From Rhea pennata (Eukaryota > Chordata > Aves > Rheiformes > Rheidae), in contig NC_084674.1 in NCBI RefSeq assembly GCF_028389875.1, positions 7,101,501-7,165,500 of the forward strand: DNA of 64,000 bases. Reading direction: 5' to 3'. Below, piece by piece: positions 52,821 through 62,715 of the stretch (position 1 is its first letter; each line of letters opens with the position of its first letter). A model generated the notes under the pieces. It did not search any database, had not been told where the DNA came from, and saw only the letters and a program-made list of their open reading frames with translations. The translations under genes and the position numbers were made by a program.

Positions 52821-55800
52821 TGGCCAAGCTTCAAAGAGACAAAGCGTCCTCCTTCTTATCCAGCCATCTTATCTGATCAACACCTCTGCATTTCAATTTC
52901 AAGATTACACAACTGACGCATGTTTGTCCTGCAGCATCCTGAAGAGCCACAGGCCAGCAGTTCCCAAATCAGGGCTGGAGCCAAGGTCCTCCGTGTCACT
53001 TCATATTTAGGCAATGAAATAACCACTCCTGCAAGGGAATGGTGTCCGAGGTGCTAAGCGTGCAGCTGCTTGTGCTCAGTGGTTTTCCCTGGGTGGCTGG
53101 TTTGGATTGCACCCACACAGCCAGTCATCGCTGCTCACCTTCTGAAGGTCATGACTTCATGTATTTTGGATCTTTCCCATTTTTTTTTAAAGCTAACCTT
53201 TTACTTTGGCAGAACTGCAGCCTTTTATCTGTTCTCCAGATTCTCTATGTCCATTTGAAGTCCAACTGCAGAACGTGAGTTTGCTACGCTACCAAAACAC
53301 CTATCCCCTGAGTTCAGGAGTCTTAACCACTGGCCCTGTGAGCAGACCATCAAATCAGGGCACGTCACAAAAGGGCTTTGTCCATACCCTAGAAGCCCTC
53401 CATAATTTGATCGAGAGACCAGTTGTGTTGGGGGCCCATCCAGGGGCAGAATAATCACAATGCTGCCAGATAGGTTGGCATAAAAGCTCTCACAGTCCTT
53501 CCTGTGGCAACACACAACAGTCATATTGTGCAATAAGCTTTAACACACTCACACATTACTTGCTGGAGCAGATTATAACTTACTCCTGGAGCTAATACTT
53601 GTGTGTGAAGCATTAGCAACCCTCTGACCAAAACCCTTTGCTTTCTTCTTCCTAGTTCTTATTAATCGCTGTTTTTATTAAGTCTATCACATCTCTATTA
53701 CTCCTGCCTGGTGACCTTGCTAGCTCCAATGAAGGACAAAATGATAAAGCTTTGTGACCAAGTCCACGAACACAGAAATATTTCACCTGAACCTACAGTG
53801 CTATTATTGCTTTTAACGAGAACAGGGCTATTTAAAAAAATAAAAAATATAAGCACATATGTGGTGACCTTGCAGGGCTTGAGTTCTCTCCAAGAGCCAA
53901 TAGAAGTATATGAATCTGCAGCGCCATCCATTACAGGAATCAAATAATTCTTCACCCAGCTTTCTTAACAAAATCCAAGATCGTAACAGTGCTGCTACAC
54001 TCGGGACTGCGTCAACACGGGAAGACTCATGGTTTCAAAGACACAGGGAGCCAGACTAATGCTTGGCAGGACTCTACAAGTTGGTCATAGCACATGAGAG
54101 GGTAATGACCAGCACCATGGAGATGGTACACAGGTGACCATCTGCCCGGGCCCAGGACATGATGCCTGGCTGCTCACCAGGTATAATGATGCGGCAGGAT
54201 GCTGTTTATCCATGGTGGATAAACAGGTAACTCTTGTTTCAACCTAAGAAAATCTCCAGGTAGAAAAGCACATGCCTAGGGAAACCCATAGCCCTACTGA
54301 AAAATCTTTGATTGAACCAATATTGTAAGCGGTTAAGTAGAGAGAGCTAACACATGATGCATTACTGCAAATGTCTGTCCTTCTCCTTTCCCTTCCCCAC
54401 TCCTCTCTGTTGCAACCCTCACTCAGTCAGTACTAAGAGTTGATTAAGGAAGTGGCAAATGCCATTTCAGATGCCCTCAGGTGAGCGAGATGTCCCACAG
54501 GATGGTCAGATACGACACAGCACCTGGAGGATGCAGCTCCTGGAAAACCCAGGGCACCTCAGACAGCACAAAATGCCTTTGCTGAGGAGATTGAACTGAA
54601 CCCAAAATACCTCAAGGAACCCATTTCCCCCAGGTCATCTCACATCTGTCCCAAAGGTGCGCATCGACTGGGGGCTCTCCTCAGCAGCTCCAAGCAGCAC
54701 GTGGGGCTTGCAGAGGGCAAGCAGGGAGCAGAGGCACAACAGGGAACAGCATTTGCTGAAGGAGAAGCAGGTCAGTGGCAGGGCCAAAGGCACTCGGTGC
54801 CCCAATCCCCGGGATGTGAGCGTCTGGGAAACACTCCAGACCACCCGCCCGAGGAAACTCCTCCATGAACCGCTGTGCAGAGCACAGGAGAGCGGAGGAC
54901 ATCACTACAATCACAAGCTACTGAAGAGGATGAGACAACAGGCTGCCTGTGTCGAACACAGCCTGGCCCTGTGAGTAGCAGCCTCAAGGACTGCACACAC
55001 ATAAGCACTGCACACATGTACGAGTAAGCGCTGAGCACTGCCGAACGCAAATCATATTCACCTTCCTATTTCTCCGTTAAATTCAAGTTATAGAAAAAGA
55101 TGGAAACCCCATGCTGCGATCACCCAAGTATAACGCACAGGGATAACCCCTCTGCTTCTCAGGAGCGAAGCTACTTGTGTGAGAACTTGCAGGCTCAGGG
55201 CTTTGGCTTTCTTAAAAAAAAAAAAAAAAAAAAAAAGTGAGAGCCACTGCACATGCTGCTGCAGCTCCTTTTCAGCAGCAAGGATCCTCCAGGCATGCAA
55301 CCTGCTCTTATGCAAATGTAGGTCTCTTCACCACAACGAGGAGGACTCCCATCACTTTGGGCCTCTGAACAGAAAAGCCACTCCAAAATGCTGGCAGGTC
55401 CCACTGTAAAGAGCAATACACAACACACACAACTTCCAGGCATCGCCCGGCAGCCCCATCACCCAATGTTGTGGAAGGAAACGCAGTTGCAAAGTCTGGC
55501 TCCACTGATCAGCAGCACATCCTACCCTGGCCTTGTGGACCACCAGGTGGCTATCATAACCACAAATGGCTTGAGGAAAGCTGGCACCTCCTGAGTCCTA
55601 ATCTAAGCTCTGATTCTCCTTTGCCGTTTGCCCTTGATGAAAAATCACCTCCCATCCTGTGCCTCCATTTCCCCTTTTAGTGCTGTGGTATTTCACAACT
55701 AGTTGTAAGCACTTGGGAAGGCGAAGAGCCTCATGTGAGGTCTTCTCAAGTGAGAGGAAGATTTTGATGAGGTTTTGATCAGACCAGAAGAGAGAAAATG

Positions 55801-58800
55801 GGCAGTTTTGATTAAGTAAAAATTGCAGAATCAAACTCGTTATTAATATTGCTTTACGTCAATGCATATTGTAAGGTCCTTCCTGAATCTGTCACTGTAA
55901 TTTATCATCCTAGCAATGTAATAAAATAAAGCTATAAAATCTTGTATTAAATGTTCAAGGTCAATTTCCAACTTTCAGCTTTCCAAGAACAGTGCAATCT
56001 CTCCCTAGCTGCTTTAGCAGATACGCTATTAAACAGTTACAAGCTCTGGGAGAAAGTTTCTTTGGAGAGAAGAATCAATTGTGGAGCATCTCCAGAATTA
56101 AATCTTCAGACTTTCATCCAATTTCAAAATGATAAATAATAAATAACAAGAGTAAAAAGCACTAGCTGGCTTCAGGATAAGGTTTTTACTTCCAAAATAT
56201 TCTCATTTTTGTTACGTTGCAAAATGTAACTCTGTTTCTGTCTTTGTAAAACAGAGAGAAGGCAATTCCCTAATTTTAATACAAATCTGGATATGTAAAA
56301 ACAGCACCTTGGTGCTGTATAACAACAGCATCAGAGACAAAGGCCAAGACTCCCTTGTGTCAGATACTGAATAAAAACAATATAAGGTCCTGATACATCT
56401 TAATGTTTTATATATTAAGGGACAATAGAAGCAGCAAATACAGCTACTAGCTATATGCAAACACACACACAAGGCCTAGCTGCACAACAATTGCAAAAGA
56501 AAGAGAGACATTCTTCAAAATTAGAAAAAAAAAAGGTCATACTTCTATTCCAGCCACAGGTATTCAAGCTTATCAGCTAAAATGACTCTGTGTCAGGATT
56601 TGGTCTGTGAGATTCACTCAGGCAGCTTCTGTTGTTCCATTACAATGATGAAAGGATCATTTTGGCCACACAGTCATCATAAAAAAACTGAAAATGCAGA
56701 TATTGTCCTAGGTATTAAATTATTCTCTCTATTCTGGCACATGTGGCAGAAAGCCAGCTCATTTTTCAAACTCTAACAGCAGGCCATAATAAAAGACATT
56801 ACTTCTCCCCACAAACATTGCCTCCCTTATAGCCTTAGAGGAGACCGTAACAGCTACAAGAACATTGCTGCTATTAAATTAGTAGCATCAGTATTTCTTA
56901 TTTTTAGAATGTTTGGCTGCTTCCTCTGATGCTGAATAGGGCAACTAAATTACTAGCAAATTAATATTGTTTCTAGGGAGCTCAGCTGCCTCCTCCTTTC
57001 CTGGCTTAATGGTTATCTCCTGGGACTCACCTATGGCCTAGTTTGAAACATGCCACCCTAAAAATGGAAAAAGGGCAAGTCTGGTCTTGTGGGCATCACC
57101 GGGGCACGTGGCCCAAGTCAGGAGGCATCGAGGCCACACGCTTCAATTTTCTAATTATATTATTTAAGATCATCTGCCTGAAGGAAATTCATGCCAGTGC
57201 GCAAGGCAAGACCTCGGGAGCCCGAGTCTTGCGTTGTCACGACAAGTCCGAGGAAGCAGGTTTGCCAAAGGAAACCCTGCAAACACCATGCAGCGGGACT
57301 AGGTAGTGCCCTGCAGCGCTGCACATTTTAACCACCTCAGCGTGCCCCCATCACGTCCAGAGCCTGACGCCTAGGAGCTGAGTGACAGTGGAAAGCACCT
57401 CTAGGAAAGGATGGTGGCCTCCCCGCGGGTCCTGCACGGGCAGATCCATGGTCCTGTCCTCTGCGTGAGGCGAGGACTCTGCTCCGTAACACTGCTCCAT
57501 TTGGGATAAAGAAAGAGCTCTTCACCTATGCAAAGACTGTAGAAATATTCCAGAATGGAAATCCTTCCTTATCAGATTGACAGAGTTTCACCTTGCAGGG
57601 TTTCGTCAGAGAAAAGCAATGTTCCCTAGTGCTCTTCACTCACAAACCTCTTGGCTTGTTCTGCAGCTAGAAACGCAGCGACTGCAATGTTGGAGAGAAC
57701 TACAAGTACCCTGTCATAAAGTCCAAGCAATCCACTTTACCGCACACTAATCTGTTTTATTACTTGTAGTATAGTGACAAAATTGTTTTCTGCAACATAG
57801 TCCAGATTAAGAAACTAGGCGTTAAGACACATTAAAACTTCTGCAATATATATTGCCAGAGCCTCAGCTGGTGTAAAATAGCTTCCTAGGGGAATTAAAC
57901 AAAAACTACAGGGCAGAAACATTCTCAGCTGCTGATCCTCAGCCTCAGCCTGCAAAACTGGTGCTGCTCAGGTGTTACAAGCCAAAGCCTCAGGTAGCCA
58001 GTAGAAATCCACAGTCACGCTGTCCAAATCAACAGAGTGCTCCAGTGCAGGTCTGGGTCAGTTTATGGAAGTATTTCCAGAAAATAAGCTTTGCTTGCAT
58101 TATGTATGAAATGCAAACAAAAGCTCTGTTATACGGTAAGCAGCACAGCGTAAAAGCAAGGCCCAAAGGGAACAGGCCAAGGGAACGAGGGACCGCTCCC
58201 TGCGGAGGGCTGCAGACGAAAGCTACCGTGGGTGAGAACATCCGACCCTCCGCGCGTTGCGAAAGCGCGGAGCAGCCGAGGTGACCGCACCGGGGCCACC
58301 ATGAGTGCCCCATCCGCACCGCAGCCCTTCCCTGAACTCGACCGAGCAAACGGCAGAGACTGCTGACCCCCGGGGACAGCTTTTGATCTGCGTGGCTGCC
58401 TTCCAGATTATCGCACTTCAGCCCATTTTAGTTCATACCTAGGCCAATTTTTTGTTGCCCAGAGGAAGGGCAGCAGGTCCACAGCTCCAGGCATCGGGCT
58501 TTCATTCTGCCCTTAACTGTCCCGTTGCCCACGTATGACACTGGCAAACCCACCATTTGGCCAGCTGCCACCACAAAGATGTTACATGTTACTTCTGTAA
58601 TCCCAGCGGCTGCTTTCGCAGGGACCCAGTGAACATCGCTGCTTGCCTGTTTCGACCTGTTTCACAACACCTCCACTCAGCTGTACCCATGTCACGTCAG
58701 CGAAGACACGGACCACGTTAACACCTGAGGTCTTCCAACAGCACTAGCTTACCAGAAAAGTCAAACCTCTGCTCAGGCAGCTTTTGAGAGCATCTCATGG

Positions 58801-61800
58801 GGGGAAGCCCTAGCACTCTGATGTCTCGACACAGGCCACGCTCCTCGCAACCCCCGGCCAGCTGCAATCCGCGCTCCACGGCGCCGCGTCGAGGCAGAGG
58901 TGACAGAGCTCTGTCTTACTGCTCATGTAGGGAAAGGAAGGACAAAATGGACCAACTGCAGTGATAACTACCTTTGGGGTTTTTTGGTTTGGGTTCGGTT
59001 TTTTGCAACTCTACTAGCTACTCAGGACTACATTAAAGGCTTGCTTTGGCATTTCTAGCATTTATTTTCAAAAATAGATTCACAAAAAATAGTGTCAAAT
59101 TATTTTCTAACTTACCAGCACAGCAAATCAAGCTTTACAGCACTGGCATCCTAACAACTCTAAGGGGCACCTTAGCAGAGCAGGACTTTGGCAAAGCATA
59201 GGAGCTGGTGCTCAGTTCCTTTAATGAGGATTTCCAAACCACTGAAGTTGTTCATATGTCAAACCCACTCTGGCGTTAAATGCCCAGTCAATCACATTAG
59301 ACGTGTTAAATACACTCTTGGGCACATATGCTTCAATTGCTTGATGCTCTGTAAACTCCCACTGCAGCCTTGTCTGCAGTCACTAGGCAACTCAGCATCT
59401 CAGCAAGCCAAGGGGACCGCCCCAGCGAGAGGGAAGATCAAACAAGCATAAATCTTACTCAAGAACAGAGAAAAGGAGGAGAGGACTATTAAGTGGACAT
59501 AACTCTGAACAACTGCAAGGCGAGTGGGAAGGTACGAAGGCACGATCATCTATAATTAAGTCTAACAGTGCCCATTTCTATCGTCATCCATATTAACAGC
59601 ATAAGGCAGGGTAAAGGTAAAGCACCTTGCAAAAAGACAGCAGACACTATTAATTGAGATAAAAGACACTGCACTGCAACATCCCAGGCTCACAGCACAC
59701 AGCGCTGGCTTGGAGCCTTTGAGTAAAGGAAATGGGTCTGAAAGCCTTCAAATGGGAGAAGCTGGACAAGATCAGACCAACATTTCTCCTGCTCCAGAAT
59801 CACATCCTCTGCCCTGACTTGTACCAGGAGACATAGAGAGAAGCAGAAGCCCTGCACTTGATGCAGTTGTGGGACCTCTCCTCTGGGCTGTTGCTTCTAA
59901 CCCTCAGCTATCGAAGTCAGAGCTACACCGTGAGTGTACATACCCTTACCGATCTACCCTAACACCACACATTTACAGCTTTCACATCCACTACCAGCCT
60001 CCCTGCACAGCCAGCCAAGGTCTGCCAGCACCACATGGCCACAAGGCTGAGGAAAACCAGCCCACACTGGCCCCTGTCTCCAGATCTGTAGTGTCCAGCA
60101 GAGGACATGTAAGACTACTCTTGACTACTTCATGACTACTGCATGAAGATGGCCATGTTAAACACATGCTTTGGTGCCAGCAAAAGCCCTGGAGGGGACG
60201 GGGTGCCGCCGAAAGGCAGAGCAAGGATTGACACAACCTGCAGAGACACCAAGGGAGCCCCCAGCTCACGAGGAAGGACACTGGACACTGAGGCACCTTC
60301 TGCTGCATTACTGGTTGACACAGTTCCCAGCACATCTGCCCACGCTCTGTGTCACTCCCCCACACTGTGCTCTTCAGGGCAGAGCTGTTTCACCCACAGC
60401 GATGAAGAGCAATCTCTAATCTCCATGAACTACTTTTAGTACACTGAAGTATACCAAAACCCCAGAAAAAATCCTTCCCAATGAGTGATGTCCTAATTTT
60501 TATATCAGCTCACAGAATTTACAGCAGCATCCATGCAGTCACATTTTTTTGTACCAAAAACTAGGCATCTCTGACTTCTAAAGCACGCTGCTTCCTAGAC
60601 ACTCATCTGTAAGCTACTGAACATGCTAGAGATGTGAACTGGCTGCTTTTCCTTCTTCCCCTCCCCCCCGAATTGACTGCTTCTGAGGCACTCCCCATCA
60701 CAGGGGATCAAAATTAAAACCAGTTAATCAGAATGAAATTCACCCCAGTCCTTTAAAACAGGACTTAAGTAGCATCTAAATGACAAGACTGCTAGCTTCC
60801 ATGCAGCAGGCTTTTCCTCCTCCGCTGCGCCCTAGGTGCTTGCCATTAGCTTGTCTTCAGCCTATATAGGACCGGACTGCTTCCACATATTGCAAACTGC
60901 TTATTTATACTACAGGAAGTGAGGCAAAAGTGCTTTTCCATGCATTTAATAAGCTCCAGTGGAATGAGACCCAGGAGCTGTTTGGGTCCCAGCGCTGGGG
61001 CTCTGCAGCTCGAGAGCAGCGGGTGGCCTGCAACGAAGGTACTGGCTCACGTGTGGCTTGCCTTTCCAAACAGCTGCTTGAATTTCATCCTTGAAGTATC
61101 ACGTTTGTGGGTTCATCTGGATCTGAACAGTACCCGCAGGAAAACAAGGAGCCCAACCTCCTCAATGGACACTCAAGGCCTAGCAGAGCTGCTCTCGGTG
61201 GGACCAAGCCTTTGCAGCGGGTACAGCAGGGTGGATTGCTTCATTCAAGCATTGCTTCAGCTCCACACACCTTTAAGGTATACATCATCTTAACTTTCAC
61301 TACCAGCTGCACTCTCCAGAAAGCATGATAGCGCATTCTTAAGGAAGCAAAAGAGAAAAAAAAAAAGAAAGAAAAAAAAGAAAAGTTCCTTTTTAAAAGC
61401 AAGAATACTTTTGCAAGTGATTGCACAGCGAGGAAAAATGTTAATGAAGTTTCCTGCAATTACAGAGCACGGTTCCTGTCTAGATCCCATTTCAGATTTT
61501 ATCACAGGCAGCCCAATTTTTCATCGTCTGACATGATAGTGGTATCAAAAAATGCAAGAAAACAGCTAAGTTATATGCGCTGCTTTGTAAGCGATAAGAA
61601 TGATTGACTCTTGCTGTTTTATTGCTCTGCTTATAACCTGCCATAGTAAACACGCAGCTGCTTCATTTATTGCTCTACTCTGTGCTCACCTTTAGCTGAG
61701 AACCAAACCTCGTTATTTTATACTCCGTCAGGTCTCCGGGCTTCTCCCCCCAGGCCCGCAGGGAGCTCGTGATGGGATAAGGCACCCTGCCTGGAAAGGC

Positions 61801-62175
61801 GCCGTGCTCCACAGCCCTTCGGGTGCCAAGTTACCTACTGGGGTCATAAGCAGGCGTCTCTGCCCCATTCCTGCTGCTGCGGCCGCGCGCGCCAGGGCCG
61901 AGCTGCCGCGTTATTTCTGGCTTTGCCCAACACGTTGCAATGCAGCGGGTACCGCAGGCTCACTCACCTGCGCCGTACGTCGTGGCCAACATAATCGAAG
62001 AGACCCACGCGACCTCGCTATAGGACGTGCCAAAGAAACCCTGGATTTCTTTGAAGAAGATCGCGATGCCCTTGGGAAAGGCGTACGCGAATCCGATAGA
62101 AACGAAAGCTCCAAGCACCACCACCCAGCCCCAGCCGCCGTCGGGCGGGCTGGCGGGTCGCCCCGCGGGCGGCAT
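37586..62175 (-). CDS. SLC16A7: Monocarboxylate transporter 2 (MCT2), complete four-exon CDS
   Basis: A proton-coupled lactate, pyruvate and ketone-body symporter of the plasma membrane, in the major facilitator superfamily. Seen: joining 62175-61968, 47153-47010, 42078-41203 and 37878-37586 gives 1,521 nt, or 506 residues plus TAA, with no break. The family motif DGGWGW lies at residues 12-17 before TM1. The TM1 lysine is K35. The second family motif (YF.KRR...NG.A.AG) is at about 135-152. A charged cytoplasmic loop spans about 193-248. The TM8 Asp/Arg pair is D309/R313 (VDMIARP), and TM12 is at about 424-443. Known: these Lys, Asp and Arg residues are needed for transport in MCT1, and MCT2 usually pairs with embigin or basigin. 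MCT2 is preferred over MCT1 because the TM7-TM8 segment ([15 protein letters not shown], then [13 protein letters not shown]) and [11 protein letters not shown] read like MCT2. It is longer than human MCT2 (478 aa), mainly in the central loop and the tail. Confidence 0.94.
37879..41202 (-). other. SLC16A7: SLC16A7 intron between coding exons 3 and 4 (3.3 kb)
   Basis: Phase 1 intron with GT-AG ends (GTGAGC ... TTTTACAG). An A-rich run on the plus strand just after 37890 is the polypyrimidine tract of the acceptor. A possible ancient repeat relic lies at 38026-38105. Nothing else was recognised. Confidence 0.88.
38026..38105. repeat. Possible relic of an ancient palindromic interspersed repeat
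   Basis: TGATCCTGCAAATACTTCAC, then TCAGTAGTACTAT and CAGTTAAGCA resemble parts of a common amniote repeat ('gatcctgcaaacacttacac...gtagtcccattg...gttaagca'). The match is patchy, so the call is tentative. Confidence 0.3.
41203..42078 (-). CDS. SLC16A7: SLC16A7 coding exon 3 (TM4/5-TM11, central loop, 876 bp)
   Basis: Encodes residues 118-409 and the first base of codon 410. It opens with [19 protein letters not shown] and contains the second MCT signature, TM5-TM6, the loop at about 193-248, and TM7-TM11. The loop is rich in Lys, Glu and Thr, with five consecutive Glu at 238-242, and is longer than in human MCT2. TM8 carries D309 and R313. It ends with TMDLVG-type helices ([12 protein letters not shown], then [18 protein letters not shown]). 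The acceptor is CTTTTCTCCATTCCAG and the donor is GGAG|GTGAGC. The open frame runs on past the donor to about 41108, but that tail is intron read-through. Confidence 0.95.
42079..47009 (-). other. SLC16A7: SLC16A7 intron between coding exons 2 and 3 (4.9 kb)
   Basis: Phase 1 intron with GT-AG ends (GTAAGA ... CCATTCCAG on the minus strand). It is mostly AT-rich. One short possible ancient repeat lies at 43341-43372. No coding sequence or structured RNA was recognised in it. Confidence 0.88.
43341..43372. repeat. Possible relic of an ancient amniote interspersed repeat
   Basis: AGGGGCCAAATTCATCCCTG matches a phrase repeated through bird and turtle genomes ('ggccaaattcatccctggtgtaa'). Too short for certainty. 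Confidence 0.3.
47010..47153 (-). CDS. SLC16A7: SLC16A7 coding exon 2 (TM2-TM4 region, 144 bp)
   Basis: Encodes the end of codon 70 through the first base of codon 118 ([20 protein letters not shown], then the [23 protein letters not shown] region). The stretch VN.YGSRPV is the conserved short loop between TM2 and TM3. The acceptor is a T-rich tract with CTTTCCCCAG directly before 47153. The donor after 47010 is ACAG|GTAAGA. The length of 144 bp is the usual size of this exon in MCT1-4 genes (known). It is a symmetric phase 1-1 exon, so skipping it would keep the frame but delete two to three membrane helices. Confidence 0.94.
47905..47987 (-). mobile_element. CR1-type LINE 3' end fragment
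   Basis: The plus strand reads TTGGAGGGACCTTTGGAGAT, then GTCTGGTCCAACC, TGCTCAAAGCAGGGTGAAC and AGATCAGGTTGAG. This is the familiar avian CR1 3' segment in reverse orientation ('ttggaagggacctctggagatcatctagtccaacc...tgctcaaagcagggtcaa...agaccaggttg'). About 83 bp survive, with no ORF. It sits in the SLC16A7 intron in the same transcriptional sense as the gene and strongly supports a bird or other sauropsid genome. Confidence 0.88.
51060..51086. repeat. Poly-T tract, 27 bp
   Basis: Uninterrupted T run in the first coding intron. On the gene's strand it is poly-A. The sequence before it on that strand does not resemble a processed mRNA. Confidence 0.92.
52790..52818. repeat. Poly-A tract, 29 bp
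   Basis: Uninterrupted A run in the first coding intron, preceded by TCCTAATTT. No retrocopy was recognised upstream. Confidence 0.92.
55214..55236. repeat. Poly-A tract, 23 bp
   Basis: Uninterrupted A run in the first coding intron between CTTTCTT and GTGAGAGCC. Confidence 0.9.
55591..55688 (+). mobile_element. Possible MIR-like SINE fragment
   Basis: AGCTCTGATTCTCCTTTGCC, then CCCTTGATGAAAAATCACCT and TCCTGTGCCTCCATTTCCCC follow the order of MIR ('ggctctgccact...ccttgggcaagttacttaacct...ctgtgcctcagtttccccat'). Diverged, and the 5' and 3' ends are missing. Confidence 0.42.
58140..58400. promoter_or_regulatory. Intronic CpG-rich patch with a GC hairpin
   Basis: A local rise in CpG inside the first coding intron, about 4 kb downstream of the first coding exon. 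It includes a short perfect hairpin: TCCGCGC (58249-58255) pairs with GCGCGGA (58265-58271) across a 9-nt loop. It could be an alternative promoter, an enhancer or a GC-rich repeat remnant. No splice donor on the gene's strand stands out. Confidence 0.28.
58820..58910. promoter_or_regulatory. Second small intronic CpG cluster
   Basis: ATCCGCGCTCCACGGCGCCG, then CGTCGAGG lies within about 90 bp of GC-rich sequence, 0.5 kb from the patch above. Function unknown; noted as a possible regulatory element. Confidence 0.2.
61350..61385. repeat. Purine-only (A-rich) tract
   Basis: An A/G run of AAAAGAGAAAA type with several (A)nG units. Low-complexity sequence about 0.6 kb into the intron after coding exon 1. 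Confidence 0.85.
61968..62175 (-). CDS. SLC16A7: SLC16A7 coding exon 1 (N terminus, TM1, start of TM2)
   Basis: Encodes residues 1-69 and the first base of the codon for Gly70. The start at 62175-62173 is chosen because MPPAG followed by a proline-rich stretch and PPDGGWGW matches the N terminus of MCT1/MCT2, and it has G at -3. An open frame continues upstream to another Met at 62256, but that lies beyond a clear splice acceptor and is probably intronic. TM1 runs from GWVVVLGAF to AYAFPK (K35). TM2 begins around [10 protein letters not shown]. The donor after 61968 reads CAG|GTGAGTG, a near-consensus site. The exon ends in phase 1. Confidence 0.93.
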
Positions 62176-62222
62176 GGCCGGGCCGAGCGAACGCCCACGC
62201 GCACGGCGCTCCTCCGCGAGCC
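62176..62222 (-). other. SLC16A7: SLC16A7 5' UTR portion of the first coding exon, with upstream splice acceptor
   Basis: Reading the minus strand, a pyrimidine run (TCTGTTTTTCTCCCCCCCC) ends in AG at 62224-62223. This is a strong acceptor, leaving a 47-nt GC-rich leader before the ATG. So the transcript probably starts in an upstream non-coding exon, as is usual for SLC16A genes. The leader has no upstream ATG. Confidence 0.72.
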
Positions 62223-62634
62223 CTGGGGGGGGAGAAAAACAGAAATCCAGATGCACTCGCGCTGGTGGCGGGCGGGAACGACGGCCGTCGAGGCTCTACC
62301 TGCGCAGCTTAAACGCGCCGCGCCACCTCGGGACGGTTTGTTTCCACCGCGTGAGGTGGAGAAAAATCAGGCGGAGGAAATCCCACCGCATCTGCTGTCC
62401 CACCGCGTTGCTGCTGCTGCGTTTTAATCTTTTGGAGTCACGCGGGGATGCACACGGCCAGCCCCATCCCCCACGCGCGGGCACCCTCCCCACGCGCGGG
62501 CACCCACGCAGCCGCCCCCCCCGGGACTCCTTGCACCCCCGACCCCGGCACCCACCCGCGGGCCACGCAGCGCCGCCGCCGCTGCCCGCTGCGGTGCGGC
62601 CCCGGCACCGCCCCACGCGGGACGAGCTGCGTGT

Positions 62635-62645
62635 CCCCCCCCCCC
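62635..62645. repeat. Run of 11 C in the CpG island
   Basis: A homopolymer C run (G on the gene's strand) in the probable promoter or leader intron. Such runs are prone to assembly and sequencing length errors. Confidence 0.9.
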
Positions 62646-62693
62646 ACCCCGGCCCGGCAGAAACTCCCCCAGCTTTTCACCACACTTCTTGCC

Positions 62694-62715
62694 TTTTTTT
62701 TTTTTTTTTTTTTTT
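62694..62715. repeat. Poly-T tract, 22 bp, inside the CpG island
   Basis: Uninterrupted T run (poly-A on the gene's strand) that breaks the GC-rich island upstream of the first coding exon. A short A/T run lies close by at about 62780-62797. Confidence 0.9.

Larger units (their letters stand above)
47154..61967 (-). other. SLC16A7: SLC16A7 intron between coding exons 1 and 2 (14.8 kb)
   Basis: Phase 1 intron with canonical GT-AG ends. It holds poly-T and poly-A runs (51060-51086, 52790-52818, 55214-55236), a purine tract (61350-61385), a CR1 fragment (47905-47987), a MIR-like relic (55591-55688) and two CpG-rich patches (58140-58400, 58820-58910). No further coding exon was recognised. ORFs here are short and show no family similarity that I know. 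Confidence 0.85.

Noticed and set aside
57200..57260. Small palindromes (CTCGGGAGCCCGAG and TTGTCACGACAA)
   Set aside because: The arms are only 5-6 bp and this density is expected by chance in GC-rich DNA.
37586..62175. Assignment as MCT1 (SLC16A1)
   Set aside because: The TM7-TM8 region, the [11 protein letters not shown] stretch and the IIANSK...[11 protein letters not shown] segment read like MCT2 rather than MCT1. A phylogeny would settle it.
62176..62256. Upstream in-frame Met giving a 27-residue N-terminal extension
   Set aside because: The extension crosses a strong splice acceptor at 62224-62223, and MCT proteins start with MPP just before the DGGWGW motif.
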